Part shown: one piece after another, positions 47,049 to 59,208 of the stretch
How the letters are laid out: each line of letters opens with the position of its first letter
Numbering within the stretch: the first letter of the stretch is position 1
Assembly: GCA_021018815.1 (NCBI GenBank)
Contig: JAITYX010000053.1
Span: 2,108,001-2,172,000 of the forward strand
DNA length: 64,000 nucleotides
DNA from: Talinum fruticosum
Lineage: Eukaryota > Streptophyta > Magnoliopsida > Caryophyllales > Talinaceae
Direction: 5' to 3'
Program-made: the position numbers and the translations under genes
The notes under the pieces: generated by a model
What the model was told of the DNA's origin: nothing
What the model saw: the letters and a program-made list of their open reading frames with translations, nothing else
The model's database searches: none

Positions 47049-48638
47049 CTAGGAAGGAGGGGATTTCGAGTGGAGGCGGAGGTGCGCCGGCGCTGATAAG
47101 ACCTTAACGATGTGCTTGAGCGCGCGAAGGGAGAACCGGAATAGTTCGCAGGGGCTCAGCTCGAGGGGCCGACCCGGAGATAGTGGATCGAGGGGTTCTT
47201 CCCTTGGGACCTTAGGGGCTGGAGGGGCTGCTCTGGCCGACTCGCCGGCGGAGCGAGATCTTCCGACCCACTCACACCGCTGTCTCGAGCCGAGTACAGC
47301 AATTTGAGCTTGGGGAGCAGCTGCCACGGCCTCTTCTTCCCTTTGCCCGGAAGGGCCTGCTTCAGCCAGCAGTTCCTCGCCGTCCTCCGCCGCATCTCGT
47401 AGCTTCTTCCTCTCGCTTCCTCGGCTTCCTCGCTGTCCGAGGAGGTAAGGCTCGGGCTCGAAGACGCCTCGGATGTGTCCGAGTCATCCGGGTCCCGAGC
47501 CGCCTTGGACCGTCTATCTCCGAGGAGCTCAGCCAGCTCCTTCTGCTCCTTAACCAGCTCTCTCATCTCAAGAACGAGAGACTCGCTGCTCTGGATTTGG
47601 GACTCGACCGGTCTTTTGGTTGATGGTCGACCCCGAAGAACAGACTTGAAACCCCGAGCATGTCTCTCGAAATCGAAGACACAGAGGTGATCTTGTCCAT
47701 GAAGATAGGAGACAAGAGGGCAGAGAGAGTTTTGGAAGCACCGGAGGTGGAGGCACTACCAGTGAAGAAGGAAGAGGGAGAGGGGTTGATTTCCGAGTCC
47801 GAGGTGGAGAAGGAGGCCTCAGCTCCGAAGTTGTGAACCCGCACACCGTGGTTAGTTTCCTGGTATCCGTACCTCGGAGTTCCTTCTGCCGACCACAATG
47901 GCCGCCTCGCACACCGCGTTAGGGTCGGAGGGAAGAGGAACTTGGAATTGTTTGAAGACAAGGGTGAGAAGAGCACCGAAAGGAAGGGAGGTGTTCTTCT
48001 TGCTCGGAGTTGAGCTGGCACAGCGGCCATCCGCTCAATGATGGAGGGGAAGAGGTCGACTTCGTATCCCTCCAGGATATCGAAGAGGGCTTTGAGGTGC
48101 TTGGAGTTGGGGTTCTCCTTGCTAGAATGCCGTGAGAAGAAGGTTCTCATCAGCAGGAAACACGAAGCCTCGGCTTCGACTTTAACCGAGTCACGTAAAA
48201 GTTCTTTCTGGACCCAGGGAATTCTTTAGCGTACTTTTCAAAGAAGTCGTCGGCGACTTCAGTGAAGGGGATAGGGTTGCTGTTCAAGAAGAGAGAAGAA
48301 ACTTTGAACAGACGGTGAAGGAGGGAGGTGTTGATACTGAACAAGTAATGTTCCGAACCCGAGAGGTTAGAACATTTTCGGAGTGGGTGAGATGAGTATA
48401 AAACTCGAAACAAGTTCAGGATAGATGAACTCGCCGAAGCACAAGAAAGGGTAGACTCCGGTGGTTTGGATATTGGACAACCAGGAGAATTTGGTTGTTG
48501 GGAAGAACTTATCGTCCAGACGCAAGATGCTCGGGTGACAACGGGTTTAGAAGGGGTTGAGCTTTCTGGCTTGTTGGTGCGAGGCTTCTTAGAGGATGAA
48601 GAAACCTGAAAGTCGGGATGGTTTCCTCTTTTAGGCAT
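47049..48638 (-). pseudogene. copia-2 third reading frame, frameshifted
   Basis: Starts MPKRGNHPDF, with a KKPRTNKP basic patch. Open pieces overlap in three frames: 48150-48638, 47563-48150 (FDILEGYEVDLFPSIIERMA) and 47156-47566 (LVKEQKELAELLGDRR, then an acidic Ser-rich stretch SDSEEAEEARG). The N-terminal, middle and acidic C-terminal parts match copia-1 and copia-3 in order, about 530 residues in all. The 3' half is richer in G+C than its surroundings. No membrane segment or signal peptide is seen. The breaks may be real or may be sequencing errors. Confidence 0.62.
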
Positions 48639-48750
48639 GGTGAGAGAAGAAAAGATGAAGCTTTTCGAAAGAGAAAGAGAATGAGGTGTAGAAGAGAAGG
48701 TAACGGAAAAAAATGGTAGAAGAAAGAGAGATGAGCAATCGAAAACTTAC

Positions 48751-48769
48751 GAGAGAGAGAGAGAGAGAG
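48751..48769. repeat. (CT)n tract in the leader of the copia-2 third frame
   Basis: GA repeat on the plus strand, CT on the coding strand, between the TATA-like box and the ATG. The matching tracts are 27846-27896 (copia-1) and 57670-57704 (copia-3). Confidence 0.85.
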
Positions 48770-48887
48770 CTTCTTCGACGTCTCGCGGACGATCGGGGAA
48801 CACTATTCACGTAGCAAACTTCCGCGAGAAGAATTTCGTTTGAGAGGGAAGGAGTTTTAGAATACCGAGATGAAGATGGATAGTCGT

Positions 48888-48895
48888 TATTTATA
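48888..48895 (-). promoter_or_regulatory. TATA box before the third frame of copia-2
   Basis: TATAAATA on the minus strand, about 250 bp before the third-frame ATG at 48638 and about 390 bp after the pol stop. Confidence 0.5.
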
Positions 48896-49284
48896 GTGAG
48901 TACGCGCGCCCGTTCACTATCCGTTAAGTAACTCCGTTCCGACTCAGCCCGTCCATCGATAATTAATGCCCGGTGTGACGGTTCTTCTTCAACGGTTGAG
49001 ATATCGGTGGTTTAAAATCTGCGGTTAAGATCCGATCGCAGCGCTCGAGAAAGAGAGAGAAAAAGGGTTTGAAATTATAGTCCGAAACTCTCCACTGTTA
49101 TAGAGATAGCTTCAGAAAATTTGATGTCCAAATTGCTCTTACGTCCGAGTTTAGCTCGAAAAATTTCGAGTGACTCGAAACACGTAAATAACTATTAGCC
49201 CAAGTATCACATGATCAATCGAACTAATGGTTATTAACAATGAAAGCACATGGCACGTAAATATTCAAGAATCATAACACAACA

Positions 49285-52200
49285 CTAAGCATTTAACATA
49301 CCAAGCTCATTCCGAATAAAATGCAATTGATCTTCACCAAGTGGCTTAGTCAAGATATCGGCTAATTGAAGATTAGTAGGAATGAACTCAAGTGTAATAT
49401 CACCCTTTTCCGAGTGATCGCGTAAGAAGTGATACCCGACTTCAATATGCTTTGTTTTTTAGTGCTCGGACAGGATTCTTAGTGATACCGATTGCGCTTT
49501 GATTGTCACACTTGATTGGAACCGAGTTGAGAGATAGTCCAAGATCTTTCAAGTGTTGTTTTATCCAGAGAATCTGAGCGCAACAAGCTCCAGCTGGCAA
49601 TATATTCAGCTTCCGCAGCTTGATAGAGCTACTGAGTTTTGCTTCTTTGAGTGCCGGGATATTAGGGATTGACCCGTAAATTGGCAAGCTCCGGATGTGC
49701 TCTTTCGATCAACTTTGTATCCTCGCATAGTCTCGCGTCCGAGTACCCAGTCGAGTCGGCTTCGAGTCTCCGGAGTACCATAGTCCTAGATTCCGAGTGC
49801 CTGCAAGATATCTCGAATATTCTCTTCACCGCAGTGAGATGTGATTCTTTTGGATTAGCTTGAAATCGTGCACATAAGCAAACACCGAACATTATATCTC
49901 GGTCCGCTTGAAGTAAGATATAGCAGTGATCCAATCATACCTCGATAGAGTTTCGATCTACCGCTTTACCTGTCTCATCCGAGTCGAGCTTTATACTCGT
50001 CGCTCATAGGAGTAGATGCGTGCTTTGCATCGTGAAGTTTATATTTCTTCAGCAGCTCTTGGTGTATTTTGATTGATGAACAAAGATTCCATTTTTGTCT
50101 TGTTTGATTTGCAATCCAAGGAAGAAGTTGAGTTCTCCCATCATACTCATTTGGAACTCTTGACTCATCAACTCGGAAAATTCTCGCACGTAAATTCATT
50201 AGTAGCACCGAAAATAATATCATCAACATATATTTGAACAATGAGAAAATCTTTCCCTTTGGTCTTTATGAATAAAGTCTTGTCGATCCGACCTCTTTTA
50301 AAATCATTTTGGACCAGGAAGTCGCTCGCTCTTTCATACCAAGCTCTAGGGGCTTGCTTAAGACCATAGAGAGCCTTTTGAAGTTTGAAAACATGATTTG
50401 GAAATTCTAAGTTTTCAAAACCAGGAGGTCGCTCGACATAGACCTCTTCTTCAATAAAACCATTGAGAAAGGCACACTTAACATCCATTTGATATAATTT
50501 GATATGCATGCAGGATGCAAATGCCAACAAGTATTCTAATGGCTTCAATTCTAGCTACCGGTGCAAAGGTTTCCCCACAATCAATTCCTTCTTCTTGATT
50601 GTAACCTTGAGCTACAAGTCTAGCTTTGTTTCGACAACTATTCCACCCTCATCCAGCTTTGTTTTTGAAAACCCATTTGGTTCCTATAACCGGGTGGTCG
50701 AAGGTCGGTTGGTCGTAGTCCGGACTTGGTTTCTTTCAAATTGATTCAGCTCTTCTTGCATGGCCTCTACCCATTCGGGTTCATTAAGAGCTTCTAGTGC
50801 ATTTTTGGGTTCGAGTTAGTGAAATGAATGCAGTGAATGCACATAGATTATGAAGAGAAGAACGAGTTCTTACCCCACTCGTTGATATCGAAATTATGTT
50901 TTCTTGGGGATGACTGGAAGTAAATTTGAATGCTTTACCAGTTCTTTGATTCACCAGTGTTTGTGGGCTGAATAGCTTGATCTTCGAAGCTTGTTCCGAG
51001 TGATCGGCTCCATTGACTTGCTCGCTCCGAGCGACTTCTTGAGCTATTTCATTCTCGAACTTCCTCGTTCGAGTGATCTCCTTCGAGTCTTTGTAAGCTC
51101 ATCTTCGTCATCATCCTTTCGAGCTTCAGTTCCGAGTATGAAGATTCACTTGGTTTTTCCTGTTCAAGCTCATCAAACACTACGTGGATACTTTCTTCCA
51201 CTTTGTTAGTTCTCTTGTTGAAGATACGGTAAGCTTTGCTATGAGAAGAGTAACCTAGAAAAATTCCTTCGTCCGACCGAGCATCAAACTTGGTCGATGA
51301 TCCTTACCATTGTTGTGGACAAAGCACTTACATCCGAAAGGTCCGAAATAGGAAATGTTTGGCTTCCTCCCTTTGTAGAGTTCATAAGGTGTTTTCTTCG
51401 AATGGGTCCGATGAGGCATCGATTGAGAGTGTAGTTGGCCGTGTTTATCGCCTCGCCCGTAAATAGTAAGTCAAGTTGTGTTCAATAATCATCGTCCTTG
51501 CTATTTCTTCAAGGGTTCTGTTCTTTCTCTCAACTACTCCATTCTCGTTGAGGAGTTCTGAGTGCTGAGAAGTTGTGAGAAATTCCATTCTTGTCACAAA
51601 ACTCGAGAATTCCGAGTAATCGAACTCCCTTCCATGGTCAGTTCGAATCTTTTGAATCCGAGTCCGGGACTCCACTTGAATCTTTCTACAGAGCTTACTG
51701 AATTCCTTGAAGGCTTCATTCTTATGCTTGAGAAAACATACCCAGGTAAATCTTGAAAAATCATCAATGATAACAAGTATGTAAGATTTACCTCCGAGAC
51801 TCTTTACAGGAATTTCGCCACATAGATCCATATGCAGTAATTCAAGCACGTTGGATGTGGAAACTGTCTTCAGAGATTTGAATGAAGATCTCGACTTGTT
51901 TCCCTCGGTGCATGCTTCACATACTTTATCCTTCTCAAACGTACAGCTTAGGTAATCCTCTAACTAGATGATGAGATGCAAGCTTTTGATAGTATGCATG
52001 CTAATATGACTTAATCTACGATGCCAAGTCCAAGAATCATCTTGAAGAGATGCTTTCAAACAGGATAAATTCTGACTTAGGTCGAAAGAGGGATGATGTA
52101 GGTATTACCTAATCTCTTACCTGAAAGTTTTATCTCTTTGGTGATCTCATCCGTGATGTAGCACTTGGATTGAGTGAATTTTACCTCCTGTCCTTTGTCA

Positions 52201-52417
52201 CAAAGTCGGGAGATGCTAAGTAAGTTGTACTTTAGTCCTTTGACAAGGTAGACTGGGCTCACCAGATTGTTTCCATTACCAATCTTCCCAATGCCCACTA
52301 TCTTGCCCTTGCTGTCATCACCAAAGGTCACCTTTCCTCCTTTATATGACTCCAGCTCGAAAAGAGTCCTTGGTCACCTGTCATATGTCGTGAACATCCA
52401 CTGTCCAGGTACCAATG
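49285..52417 (-). pseudogene. pol: copia-2 pol: protease, integrase, reverse transcriptase, RNase H, frameshifted
   Basis: Minus strand, in order. The protease active site LDSGCSRHMTG is at about 52378-52411, followed by VTFGDDSKGKIVGIGKIGNG at 52077-52331. The pre-integrase zinc region is WHRRLSHISMHTIKS near 52040. Integrase core (51445-51849) has HMDLCGE, IRTDHGREF and NGVVERKNRTLEE, supplying D, D and E. Reverse transcriptase (50168-50548) has [33 protein letters not shown] and an intact YVDDIIFGATN. RNase H is at 49442-49934 (IKCDNQSAIGITKNP) and the end is NELGMLNA at 49285. Catalytic residues are present, but at least four frameshifts separate the pieces. Confidence 0.87.
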
Positions 52418-54248
52418 TCCTTTTGATCTTTTCTGAGTGACCCGCAAAACAGAGATAATCTAACCCTTCTCACTTCCTCTAACGAACCCAAGTAACATTT
52501 CTTACTGTGGTCCTTTTCGAGGAAGAAGGTGCTTTGGAACCCGGATTTGAATGACTTTAGGTTTAGTCCGATTCTGAGTCTTCTTCTCGGAGAACCGAGT
52601 CCGTGTCTCTTTCCTTTTAAAAACCTTTCCTTTTGAAACATGAGAAAATGGTTTCCTTTGTAGATAGGTCTGGGTTTAGTCCTCCTTTCATTTTTGTGAA
52701 TGGGACCATGCTCAGCCTTTTTGAACTTAACAGCTTCGGAATCCTTTTGAACAATTCTGAGTAAGAATTAGATTCTTCCTCCTTGTTGAACCCAAGACCT
52801 TCTTTTCTAAAAGAGACACATTGTGAACCTAAGAGCATATCAAGGTTCTTCCGTCCTTGAGTAAATTTTAAAACCAGATCTTGAGACTCAGTGAGCTTCT
52901 ATTTCAGCTTGCTCATTTTCTTTTCGAGTAACTCGGACTCAATCTCATTAGTTTGAGCACTTGTCTTGAGTTCTCCGAGTGTGAGTCTCAGCTTTTCCAA
53001 TTCATTTTTAAAGAAGTGCTCTCGAAGTGATTGACTCAAGTTGTTCCTTGAAATGAGAAGAATCGAATTGGACTTTTCTTCCAAAGTAAAGATGTATTTA
53101 GCTAAATCAACTTTGGAGAATTTGAGGAAGTAGTTTATTACCTCTTGAGGATCGGTTTCTCATTATCTAAATCTCGTGTCCGAGTCCGACTCTTTTCGGC
53201 TTCGAGTCGGTGATTGCCATTAGACACTTTGAGTCATTTGAATCCTCATCGCTCCATGTTGCCATCATGGCCTTTTTCTTCTTCCCGTCCCGTCTTCGTT
53301 TTGGACAGTCCTTGACTATGTGGTCTTTGCTGCCACATTCAAAACATCCGGAATTCTTAGACAGAGATAACTTTGAAGAAGAAGAAAACTTACCTTTTCT
53401 ATCTCTTTTGTCTTTCTTGTAGAATCCTTCTTTTGGTCTTTTGTCCCATCTTTTGTGCTTCATCATTTTCTTGAAGCCTCTTGCAATGAGTGCCATGGGA
53501 TCATCCTCTCGATTCGGAGGAGCTCGGAATTGCTTCTTTGGATTCCGAGGCTTTAAGCGCAATGTTCCTTTTGGAAGTACCCTCAGCATCTTCTTCTTCC
53601 AGGTGTATCTCATGAGTCGAAGCTTTCCGATGAGCTCGTCTCGGTTTCAAGAGTGAGAGGTTCCGAGCCTCTTCTATGGCAGTCACCTTAGGACCCCATC
53701 GTCTCTTGGGTAGGCTTCGAGAATTTTTCGACACATTTCTTCATGGGAGATCTTCTTTCCCAGAGATTTGAGATTGTTGGTGATCTCGGTGAAGCGTATG
53801 AACATCCGAGTAATGTTCTCTTCTGGCTCCATTTTGAAAAGCTCATATTTGTGAAGATACTCGGCTGATCTTTACTTGTCTCACTCGACTTATACCTTCG
53901 TAGGTGTTGACCAGAGTGTCCCACACCTCTTTAGTAGAGTCACAGGCAGAGACTCGATTATATTCTTCCGAGCTTATGGCGCACATGAGGATGTGCATGG
54001 CTTTGAAGTTCTTTCGAACTTCTCGCCTCGCTGGCGTGAACTCAGCCTTTGTCTTTGTAAGGATTCTGAATTCATCTGTCTTTGTTGGAATGTAGTTTCC
54101 TTGTTGTATGATTTCCCATACTTCTTTATCGTGATCCATAAGGAAACATTCCATGAGCTTCTTCCAGTGACCGAAATTTGAACCTTTGAATTTTGGTGGC
54201 CTCGTTGGAAGATCTACCTTCGTCGAACTCTCCGGTGTTCCGAGCCAT
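52418..54248 (-). pseudogene. gag: copia-2 gag, frameshifted
   Basis: The start is the ATG at 54248 (MARNTGEFDEGRSSN), 45 bases after the primer site. Capsid-like sequence follows at 53843-54154 (EVWEIIQQGNYIP, KAMHILMCAISSEEY, TKEVWDTLVNTYEG). A Lys-rich stretch and a CX2CX4HX4C zinc knuckle (CFECGSKDHIVKDC, 53305-53346) bind RNA in this family. After it come a leucine-rich coiled-coil-like segment (52899-53084) and a basic stretch (52381-52838) leading to protease. The long gag tail fits Sireviruses. Frame changes occur near 54140, 53840 and 53610. Confidence 0.82.
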
Positions 54249-54292
54249 CCGATCTTTAAACCTTTGGACTGTTAGATCCTTTCGAAAGGCTA

Positions 54293-54306
54293 GGCTCGAT
54301 ACCAAT
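54293..54306 (-). other. Primer binding site of copia-2
   Basis: ATTGGTATCGAGCC on the minus strand next to the 5' LTR, identical to copia-1. Confidence 0.78.
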
Positions 54307-55839
54307 TGAAGGTTTGCCCAAGGAGAGTCTCGAGTCACCCTAGAGGGGGTGAATAGGGTGATAGAAAATTCTTTACGAAAATACACACTTTTGTGCGTAA
54401 AAGAGGCAAAGACAGAATCCGAGTCTAATAACAGAGTCGAAAAGATTGGACTCAAAAAGCAATGAATCGAAGAAGCAAGAGCACTAAGGCTGTCTCGAGT
54501 CTAGAATGAACTCGAAAAAGAACACAGAGATTTTACGTGGAAACCCTCCCGGGGCAGAAAACCACGGCCCGTGTCAATCCAGACACGAAGTCAAATCCAC
54601 TATTTTGAGTCCACAAAATACCGTGAACTTGACAGAACCCGAGTTGCTCCCTTAGACAACTCTATACAGATTTTCCTAGACTCGAAGTTACCTTATCTCG
54701 ATCTAGTACTTCCTAGCTGAGATAACCCTTACAGCTAGGGACAACTAAGTCGAGTTAACCTTTACAACTTAGTCAAGGGACCTTACAAAGAGTGTAAGAA
54801 GTGTTTGTAATGAAGTACAAGACCTTACAACTCGAAAGTAATGAATTACAGAGTGGGAGTTGTAAGTTGAAGATTGAGAGTAAATACAATAACTTTTATC
54901 AAGTAAGTGTATAGACAATATGTTCGGCAACCTTCAAGTCTTGTGAAGTGGCTTCTTCTCATAGATAAGACCAGGCAGAGCAGCCAGTTATTTTCATCTC
55001 GCTGACCGAGAGTCCTCTCGTGACCGTTGAGAAGGGCTTTTGAGTCACTCGTAAAGTATCCGTTGAAATATGAACGTTGGACAACGGTTTAACTCTCTTG
55101 AAGTCCCAAAACCATCGGTTGTGTCTTGAAAAATGAGGTGAAAACCACCGTTAGGCTTGGCGTTCCGGTTTCTCGGATATGGAAGCGCATGACTTCCGAC
55201 ACAATCTTCCGAGACTAAAGCAGGGAAGGTGAAAAGCCATATCTCGCTGGTGATTTGACGTTCGAAGCCGGTTACTTTTGTAGTTTGAAAAGATATCCTC
55301 GATTGAATAACCTACAAAAGTAAAACACCTTTGGTTCTCAAAGTATAAAATACTTTGGTCCAAGGTTAGACACGAGATAACAAAATAATTTTGAAAAATT
55401 ACGCAATTGATTATCTCGAGTCGAAAAGAAATGGAATATTCTGAGTCTAATATCCATGATACTCGAATTCCATATGACTTAGTCTTAAGTAAAGAAACAC
55501 GTTCTATAGCAAATATCGAGTGAGAGAGAACTTGATATAGACTAAGCATGAAATGAACTATGAATGCTCGACTATGCAAGCAATAGAGTAAATAACCACA
55601 AGTCGGATTCCGAGTGAGAATGGACTCGGAATAAAGAACAACTTTTCCGAGTCGCTAACTAAAAAGCGATTAAAGAGATATGTGAAGGCCGAATCGCATA
55701 GAAAGGATACTATTTAATTCAAGTAAGTTTCTAAGACACAGAGAATGCCTTGGAATCAAAACTCTATATGAATGACATCGTTATACCCGATTCCTTTTGC
55801 ATGACTCGGAGAGATATAGAGCGAGTGTCCGAGTCTTCA
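54307..55839 (-). repeat. 5' LTR of copia-2
   Basis: 1533 bp, TGAAGACTC...AACCTTCA on the minus strand. It is near-identical to the 3' LTR. The right flank CAGAG starts the resumed copia-3 sequence. Confidence 0.9.
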
Positions 55840-57220
55840 CAGAGCATTGGTAAAGCATTCAAATATGCATCCAGCCACCCACTGGATAACATTCTATCCG
55901 ACATTAACAGTGGGGTAAGAAATCGTTCTTCTTTGCAAACTCTATGTGCATTCACTACATTCATATCATTAACTCGAACCCATAAATGAACTAGAGTCGC
56001 TAAATGAACCTGAATAGGTAGAGGCCATGCAAGAAGAGCTCAATCAATTTGAAAGAAACCAAGTCCGGACTCGACCAAACGACCTTTTGACCACCCAGTT
56101 ATAGGAACCAAATGGGTTTTCAAAAACAAACTAGATGAGGATGGGTTGGTAGTAAGAAATAAGGCTAGACTTATGGCTCGGGGTTACAATCAAGAAGAAG
56201 GAATTGATTTTGAGGAAACCTTTGCACCTGTTGCTAGGATTGAAGCAGATCGGAATCTTGTTGGCATTTGCATCTAGCATGAACATTAAATTATATCAAA
56301 TGGATGTTAAATGTTCTTTTTTGAATGGTTTCATTTAAGAGGAAGTCTATGTTAAGTAACACCCTAGATTTGAGAACTCAAAATTTCCAAATCATGTTTT
56401 CAAATTGAAAAAGGCTTTATATGGTCTTAAACAAGCTCCCGGAGCTTGATATTAAAGACTGAGCGGTTTCTTGATTGAAAATAACTTCAAAAGAGGTCAG
56501 GTTGACAAAACTCTTTTCATAAAAACCAAGGGGAAAAATTTTCTTATTGCTCATATTTATGTTGATGATATTATATTTGGAGCCACCAATGAAACTCTAT
56601 GTTGATAGTTTTACGAGTTGATGAGACAGGAGTTCCAAATGAGCATGATGGGAGAGCTCAATTTCTTTCTTGGTCTACAAATCAGACAAGACAAAGATAA
56701 AATATATGTCCATCAATCTAAGTATATCAAGGAGCTGTTGAAAAAGTACAAGCTTCAAAATGTGAAACATGCAGCCACACCTACGAGTAACAATATGAAA
56801 CCGGACTCAAACGAAAAAGTAAAGTGGTAGATTAGAAACTCTACAGAGGTATGCTCTATCAACTGTTGAACCCGAGTACATTGCAGCTGGAGCTTGTTGT
56901 GCTCAGATTCTATGGATCAAGCAACACTTGAAGGATCTTGGACTTTCATTCAAATCAATCCCAATCAAGTGTGACAATCAAAATGCAATCAGCATCGAAA
57001 GAATCCAGTTCAAGCACTAAAAAACAAAGCATATTGAGTTAAGGTATCATTTTCTAAGAGACCATTCTGAGAAAGGTGATATTGAACTTGAATTTATTCC
57101 TAGGAAATTTCAATTAGCTGATATTTTCACTAAGCCTCTTAGTGAGAATCGGTTCTCTTTCATTCGGAATGAGCTTGGTATGATTAATACACGATTACAT
57201 ATTTACTTTATTATTATTGC
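55840..57220 (+). pseudogene. pol: copia-3 reverse transcriptase and RNase H, broken
   Basis: Reads GKAFKYASSHPLDN at 55850, [16 protein letters not shown] near 56103, [20 protein letters not shown] near 56190, then frameshifted QMDVKC and LYGLKQAPGA segments, with YVDDIIFGAT intact near 56560. LNFFLGLQIRQDKDKIYVHQ follows (56618-56830). Near 56855 a deletion joins this to late RNase H (NPSTLQLE frame; IKCDNQ). It ends near NELGMIN at 57185, and the stop has moved downstream. Not functional as read. Confidence 0.8.
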
Positions 57221-57570
57221 ATGATTATGGCTCATATTTGTTGTAACGAATGGATAAGTTGATTAAAAAATGAGACTGAGTTGTGAGTTAATTGCTTTTT
57301 GAGTCACTCAAAAACGATATCGAGTCGGACTCAAAAGTTGAGCAAATGGACATCAAACTTTTAAGATCATCTCTAGATAAATAGAGAATCATGAAAAGAT
57401 TTTTTTAAATCTTTTTTCTCTCTCGACACGTGTCTCTATCAAAGAATTCAAACCGTTAGAGGGAAACCGCTGGAATTGTAGCTGTTAGACTCGCCGTACG
57501 TCATGTCCGTCCGAGAGTGTCGTTTGAATGTTAACTAAGAAAGAAGGTTGAAGGACATTTCCGTCTTCTC

Positions 57571-57580
57571 TATTTATAGC
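57571..57580 (+). promoter_or_regulatory. TATA-like box before the third frame of copia-3
   Basis: CTATTTATAG about 158 bp before the third-frame ATG, followed by (CT)n at 57670-57704. It matches the position of CTATAAATAG in copia-1, with two bases changed. Confidence 0.4.
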
Positions 57581-57667
57581 ATCTCTCCGTCTTTATTTCT
57601 TCACTTTGCGCCTTACTCTTTTTGCATGAAATACTCTGCTCTCTCATACTCTCTCCTTGCTTTCAAA

Positions 57668-57710
<43 letters not shown>

Positions 57711-57737
57711 GTAACCTCTCATTTCTCCATTCTCACA

Positions 57738-59208
57738 ATGCCTAAAAGAGGTTCCGCAGTCAAGTTCATGGGGACTGCAACCAAGAAGGCCTGAAAAATC
57801 GCTCAAGAGGGTACGTCCGACCCTTCAAAAGTGTTTATCGTCCAACACTTCACATTGGATAACAAGTTCTTCAAGAAAACTTCGTTCTCATGGCTCAAAT
57901 GCATTCAAGAAACTGGAGTATACAATTATTTATGCTTCAGCGATTTTATCTATCTAGAACTCGTTGTTGAGTTCAACAAATCTTTCTCCGGGGTGTCATC
58001 ACCTCGAAAGTTCAAGGTACGGTTGTTAGGATTGACCTCCCTCTTCTCCATAACCTTTTCAACATCACCTCTCTTTTTCTCAATCCCAATCATATTCCTT
58101 TTCCGGAAATTGTCGATGATTTTTTGACAAATTCACTAAAGAAGTGCCTGAGCAGCGGAAAAACTTTTCCGTGACTTAGATAAAGAGTGAAGTCAGATTG
58201 CTTTGCTATATTATGATAAGGACTTTCTTTGCTCACTACTCGTGCAAGGAGAACCCAAACTCCGGGGTTCTCAAAGTTCTTTTGACATCATGAAAGGCTA
58301 CGATGTAGACCTCTTTCCATTCATTATCGAGCAAATGGCTCAAGTGCCTACTCAATCTAAAAACTCCGCTCCTTTCCCTTTTGGAGCCCTTCCGACTCTT
58401 ATTCTCAAACAATTCAAGATCACCCCTCCCTCATATCCCACTATAGTTTCTAAGTCTGCCATAGTTCTTGGTAGAAAAAGAACTTCTAGGTCATGGATAC
58501 CAGGAGGTTAAAGCTGGTGAATGGGTTCACTCTTCCGAGTTAGAACCCGCCTCTCCTCCTCCCACCCGCACTCGGATTCAACCAAGCACATTCATCCACT
58601 TCTGTTGGTCCCTCTTCTTCTCAACCTCCTCTCTTTACTAAAGATTTTCTTACCTTGGTCGAAAGGCTTGCTTCAACAGTCGACCAACTTCGGTCAGCTT
58701 GTTCGCTCTCTCAAGCCTATCTTTCGTGGCATGGTCATTAACCAAAAGACTGGCCAATTTCAGATTCAGGAGTGTCAATCTCTTATGCTTGAGTTCAAGG
58801 GCATTCTTAGCAAGCAACCTGAACAACTTCAACTCTTTTGGGAGCGCATAACAAAGGCTGCGTGGGACTTAGAATCCTCCGACACATCTAAGGAGTCCTC
58901 CAGCTCGACTAAGTCTACCTCGATGAGGTAGAAGAAGAAGAAGAAGAAGCTGAGGTAGCAGCTGAGGCAGGAGAGGCTCAGCCTCAAGAGAAGAATGAGG
59001 AAGAAAAAGGAGCAAATGACGAGGCCGCTCCACCAAAAGACCAGGGTGCTATAGAACCCGAACTCGGACCGATCTCCTCGGACCTTGATCCGAGTGGGTT
59101 AGAAGACGCCGGGGACATTGGGCAATCCAAACCAGCTGACTCGAAGCCCCTGTAGTCTTCCAAGAGGATGAGCGAGAGGATGATATTGTCCTAACTCGAC
59201 CACCCGAG
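57738..59208 (+). pseudogene. copia-3 third reading frame, cut by gypsy-C
   Basis: Starts MPKRGSAVKF. A stop occurs after TKKA, then SDPSKVFIVQHFTLDNKFF and FSWL continue (57831-58127), followed by YDVDLFPFIIEQMA (58203-58511), GRKRTSRSWIPGG and an acidic Glu/Ala-rich tail (from 58925, frameshifted). The order and motifs match copia-1 and copia-2. gypsy-C is inserted after CGACCACCCGAG at 59208, in the acidic tail. Confidence 0.62.

Larger units (their letters stand above)
45093..55839 (-). mobile_element. copia-2: full-length, younger Sirevirus-type copia element
   Basis: LTRs at 45093-46629 (3') and 54307-55839 (5') flank 7677 bp. CGGAG (45088-45092) and CAGAG (55840-55844) are a 5-bp target duplication with one mismatch. 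On the minus strand it carries primer site, gag with zinc knuckle, protease, integrase, reverse transcriptase, RNase H, third frame and polypurine tract. The two LTRs are very similar by eye (about 97% over the first 400 bp), with differences often next to CG. It lies inside copia-3, a member of the same family in the opposite orientation. Frameshifts interrupt several domains. Confidence 0.9.
44590..59208 (+). mobile_element. copia-3: 5'-truncated Sirevirus-type element, split by copia-2
   Basis: Plus-strand copia coding sequence begins in integrase at about 44600, is interrupted at 45092 by copia-2, resumes at 55840 before reverse transcriptase, and runs through RNase H and the third frame to 59208, where gypsy-C is inserted. 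The 5' LTR, gag and protease are missing. The 3' LTR, if it exists, lies beyond gypsy-C outside the window. A deletion of about 300 bp near 56855 joins the end of reverse transcriptase to late RNase H. Confidence 0.82.
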
